From CAVSVP01 sp963731125 (GTDB taxonomy: Bacteria > Pseudomonadota > Gammaproteobacteria > Competibacterales > Competibacteraceae), in the NCBI GenBank assembly GCA_963731125.1, contig CAVSVP010000023.1, forward strand, positions 124,001-188,000: a stretch of 64,000 nt of DNA. The letters run 5' to 3'. Shown in pieces: positions 61,077-64,000 of the stretch (the first letter of the stretch is position 1; every line of letters starts with the position of its first letter). Position numbers and translations under genes: made by a program. Under the pieces are notes generated by a model. The model was not told where the DNA came from. It did no database searches and was given only the letters and a program-made list of their open reading frames with translations.

Positions 61077-61187
61077 TGTCCCTACGACATCACCTTCCAG
61101 CGCAACGCCCAGGGCCACTATGAGTTGTTGGGAACGACAGTATGGCGCCCCGGAGATGTGCTGTGTGCGCAAACCATAGCAGAATGA
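61077..61187 (+). pseudogene. Short C-terminal coding relic
   Basis: A 36-codon open stretch (CPYDITFQRNAQGHYELLGT, then VWRPGDVLCAQTIAE-stop) looks like the end of a protein but has no start. Origin not recognised. Confidence 0.25.
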
Positions 61188-61239
61188 CTATCAGGATCGG
61201 CGGGCGACACACAATACACAGATGGAGATTCGGAAGTTA

Positions 61240-64000
61240 ATGCGACAGACCCCGTTTTTTTCCTGGCGTAACCTACTTGCCATCACCGCCCTGACGATGG
61301 CGTACTTTGCGGCTGGCTGGTTAGGTACGCGCCTCTCCTATTCGCCCGATAGCATTACGCTTATTTGGCCCCCAGCAGGAATCGCTCTGGCGGCGGGCGT
61401 GCTATTGGGATACTCACTCTGGCCAGGGGTTGTGCTCGGTGAAATGCTCGTGCTGTTAGCCAACCGCCTTCCCGCTTCCGTAAGCGGTAGCGTAGCGGTA
61501 GGTAATGCTTTAGCCATGTTGATCGGGCTATGGTTGTTGAAAAAAGCCCATTTTGACAAGCATCTTGAGCGCGTTCGCGATGTGGTGGCGCTCGCTGCGC
61601 TAGGCGGATTTATGGCCACCCTAGTGAGCGCCAGCGTTGGCGTTGCAGCAATGACCCTGAGCGGGGTGGTGGCGTGGTCGGCAGCCGTTTCCACGTGGTT
61701 CAAATGGTGGTTGGGTGACGCCATGGGCGTGCTACTGATAACGCCGGTACTGCTAACCTGCTGCACTCACAAAAAAGCGGAACCGCCGTCGCAGCCCATG
61801 TTCACCAGCATTACCGCCTTTCTAGCCTTAGCCATCACCGGTGCCGTGAGCTTCAGTGATTGGCTAGGGGTGGGTTATCTGCGGCTTACGCTGACCTTTC
61901 TGCCGTTCTCCTGCTTGGTGTGGATTGCGCTGCATAGGGGAGTGCGCGGATCCGCGCTCGCTGTCTTCATCATAACGGTTATCGCGGTGAGCGGCACCAT
62001 GTTAGGTTTTGGCCCTTTTATCCGGCCGAATGTCAATGCCAGCTTGGCGCTATTATGGGGTTTTCTGACGACCACCGGACTGACCGCTTTGCTGCTCAGC
62101 GCAGCGCTAGCAGAGTGGCGCCAGGTGGAAGCCGCGCTGCGCGCGAGCGAGGAGCGCTTCCGGTTGGCCATGGACGCGACGAGCGACGGCCTCTGGGAAT
62201 GGGACATCCCAACCGGCCTGACCTATTACAGCCCCGCCTACTTCCGGATGCTCGGCTATCAGCCGGAAGGATTCGCCAACACGTATCATACCTGGGTTGA
62301 TCTCATCCATCCTGATGACCGCAAGCACACCCTGGCAGTCACTCAGGAGTGCATCGAAAACCGCCGGGAGACCTTTCAGGTCGAATTCCGGATGCGGGCG
62401 AAGAGCGGCGAGTGGCGATGGATCCTGGCGCGGGGCAAAGCGGTAAAACGAGAGGCCAGCGGGAGGGCGCTGCTCCTGGTGGGCACGCACGTGGACATCA
62501 CGGCGCGTAAGCAGACCGAGAAGGCACTCGTGGAGAATACCCGGTTTATCAACCAGGTGCTCGATACGTCCCCTAACTTGATCTGGGTGAAGGATGCCCA
62601 GGGAAGGTTCTTGCTCACCAATCAGGCGTTCGCTGATCTAACCGGTAAGACCAAGGAGGAACTGGTCCAGCAATTCTGTCTTGAAGTCTATCCGAATCCT
62701 GAGGAGGTCAGTGAATACCTCAAGGTCGACCGGGAAGTCATCCGCACGGGCCGGGTCATTGCCCAGGAGGAATCGTGCACCAAACCAAACGGCGAGGTGA
62801 TGTGGGTGTACACCATCAAGGCGCCGTTGCGACAAACCGACGGCACGGTGAGCGTGCTGGGCATTGCCACCGATATCACCGAGCGCAAACGGGCGGAGGC
62901 ACAGCTGGCTTATCTGGCGCATCACGATTCCCTGACCGGACTGCCCAACCGGCTGCTATTCGCTACCCACCTCGAGCACAGTATCCAGCGTGCCCAGCGA
63001 GGTGGCCACCGGCTTGCCGTATTGTTCATCGATCTGGATCATTTTAAAAAGGTCAATGACAGCCTAGGCCACGCGGCAGGCGACCGGGTGCTCCAGCAGG
63101 TGGCTCGGCAGATGGCAGCTCATATCCGCGCTGAGGACACGCTGGCGCGCCAGGGGGGTGACGAATTTATCCTGCTCCTGGAGGCGGTGGACGATGAGCT
63201 GCGCCGCGTGGTAACCGTCGCCCAAAAGCTACTCAACCTATTTTCCCAAGTGCTTGAAGTGGAGGGACAGGAGTTTTTTATCACGGCCAGCCTCGGCATC
63301 AGTTTATACCCCGACGATGGGGAGAGCGTGAACACTCTGGTGAAAAACGCCGATGCGGCCATGTACCAGGTCAAAGCGCAAGGACGCAATACGTATCAGT
63401 TTTACCAAGCCGCGTTGACGGCGCATACCCTCGAGCGCCTACATCTCGAGACCGCCTTGCGACGTGCCCTGGAGCGGGCGGAACTGACGGTTCATTACCA
63501 ACCCCAGGTGGATCTGGCCTGCGGTCGTTTGGTGGGTGTCGAAGCGCTGGTACGCTGGAATCATCCGAAACGCGGCCTGGTGTTTCCGGACCACTTCATT
63601 GCGCTGGCCGAAGAAATGGGGCTCATTGTTGCGCTCGGCGAATGGGTGCTCCGCACCGCCTGCCGGCAACTGCAAAAGTGGCGGGAGGCGGGCTTTATCG
63701 TTCCCCAACTCGCCGTCAATGTCTCCGTTCAGCAGATGGAACGCAACCAGGTGGTGGAGAGTACCCGGCAAATCCTGGCGGAGAGCGGTTTTGATCCGAC
63801 CTGCCTGGAACTAGAGATTACCGAGTCAATCCTCATGCACCAGACGACACACAGCAGGGCCACCCTGACCGGCCTGCGTGCCCTCGGTGTGCAGCTCGCC
63901 GTGGATGACTTTGGCACCGGCTACTCGTCGCTCGCTTACCTGAAAAGTCTACCGATCCATAAGCTCAAGATTGATCGATCCTTTGTGCACCATATTGGCC
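61240..64000 (+). CDS. MASE1-PAS-PAS-GGDEF-EAL c-di-GMP enzyme (runs off the window)
   Basis: An open frame of at least 920 codons that continues past base 64000. Residues 1-~290 form a MASE1 membrane sensor with about eight helices (ITLIWPPAGIALAAGVLLGY is the family hallmark). Two PAS domains follow (about 305-430 and 435-555; EWRWILARGKAV and IWVKDAQGRFLLTNQAFADL). GGDEF is next, with RQGGDEFILLL intact. The EAL domain has VEALVRW and DDFGTGYSSLAYL, ending in LKIDRSFVHHIG. Start ATG at 61240; an in-frame ATG at 61222 is equally possible. Both catalytic motifs look active. Confidence 0.9.
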   Translation, partial: MRQTPFFSWRNLLAITALTMAYFAAGWLGTRLSYSPDSITLIWPPAGIALAAGVLLGYSLWPGVVLGEMLVLLANRLPASVSGSVAVGNALAMLIGLWLLKKAHFDKHLERVRDVVALAALGGFMATLVSASVGVAAMTLSGVVAWSAAVSTWFKWWLGDAMGVLLITPVLLTCCTHKKAEPPSQPMFTSITAFLALAITGAVSFSDWLGVGYLRLTLTFLPFSCLVWIALHRGVRGSALAVFIITVIAVSGTMLGFGPFIRPNVNASLALLWGFLTTTGLTALLLSAALAEWRQVEAALRASEERFRLAMDATSDGLWEWDIPTGLTYYSPAYFRMLGYQPEGFANTYHTWVDLIHPDDRKHTLAVTQECIENRRETFQVEFRMRAKSGEWRWILARGKAVKREASGRALLLVGTHVDITARKQTEKALVENTRFINQVLDTSPNLIWVKDAQGRFLLTNQAFADLTGKTKEELVQQFCLEVYPNPEEVSEYLKVDREVIRTGRVIAQEESCTKPNGEVMWVYTIKAPLRQTDGTVSVLGIATDITERKRAEAQLAYLAHHDSLTGLPNRLLFATHLEHSIQRAQRGGHRLAVLFIDLDHFKKVNDSLGHAAGDRVLQQVARQMAAHIRAEDTLARQGGDEFILLLEAVDDELRRVVTVAQKLLNLFSQVLEVEGQEFFITASLGISLYPDDGESVNTLVKNADAAMYQVKAQGRNTYQFYQAALTAHTLERLHLETALRRALERAELTVHYQPQVDLACGRLVGVEALVRWNHPKRGLVFPDHFIALAEEMGLIVALGEWVLRTACRQLQKWREAGFIVPQLAVNVSVQQMERNQVVESTRQILAESGFDPTCLELEITESILMHQTTHSRATLTGLRALGVQLAVDDFGTGYSSLAYLKSLPIHKLKIDRSFVHHIG

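Overview
The window looks like chromosomal DNA of a gammaproteobacterium with an oxidative, salt-adapted lifestyle. Support: the RecBCD-type recC gene, a glycine betaine catabolic locus, a BCCT betaine-type transporter, a large Mrp-type cation/proton antiporter operon, class II fumarase and c-di-GMP enzymes. The genus cannot be fixed from the sequence. About a third of the window is insertion sequence (IS) material, much of it nested or decayed. No rRNA, tRNA or CRISPR was seen.

Layout. 1-1962: 3' part of recC. 2.1-8.9 kb and 14.5-19.9 kb: a betaine demethylation locus. It has a rubredoxin/rubredoxin-reductase fusion, an aldehyde dehydrogenase, a GbcA-like Rieske oxygenase, a divergent GbdR-like regulator, a FAD oxidoreductase and a heterotetrameric sarcosine oxidase (soxBDA, then soxG). 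The likely route is glycine betaine to dimethylglycine to sarcosine to glycine. A universal stress protein, a BCCT transporter and a lipoprotein fusing two different solute-binding domains follow (19.9-23.9 kb).

9.1-13.4 kb: the betaine locus is split by an array of integron-type cassettes, all read on the minus strand and separated by attC-like sites, with no integrase visible (a CALIN). Cargo: a BrnT/CopG-type toxin-antitoxin pair, a DUF4258/DUF2283 pair, a three-gene operon (dual-OB protein, DUF488, SLOG-like + DUF4326) and a membrane-anchored unknown protein. The three-gene cassette is the best candidate here for a little-described conflict or stress system.

24-26.6 kb: PP2C phosphatase and fumC. 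26.6-29.5 kb: an IS1634-type element and transposase debris. 29.6-37.9 kb: a nine-gene minus-strand operon: mrpE-F-G-B-C, a double antiporter fusion, a third antiporter subunit, PsiE and an EF-hand protein, with an IS630 element at its upstream edge. 39.2-50.8 kb: an IS graveyard with nested IS66, ISKra4, IS1380, IS3 and ISAs1 elements. 50.9-55.0 kb: an IS-flanked pair, an unusual FecR-TPR-beta-barrel outer-membrane protein and a cysteine-rich secreted protein. 55.1-64 kb: another IS, a HAMP-PAS-GGDEF-EAL protein, a transposase remnant, a CtaG-type oxidase assembly protein and a MASE1-PAS-GGDEF-EAL protein running off the end.

Besides ISs, at least three small palindromic or MITE-like repeats lie in intergenic DNA; two of these families have copies on both sides of the cassette array.
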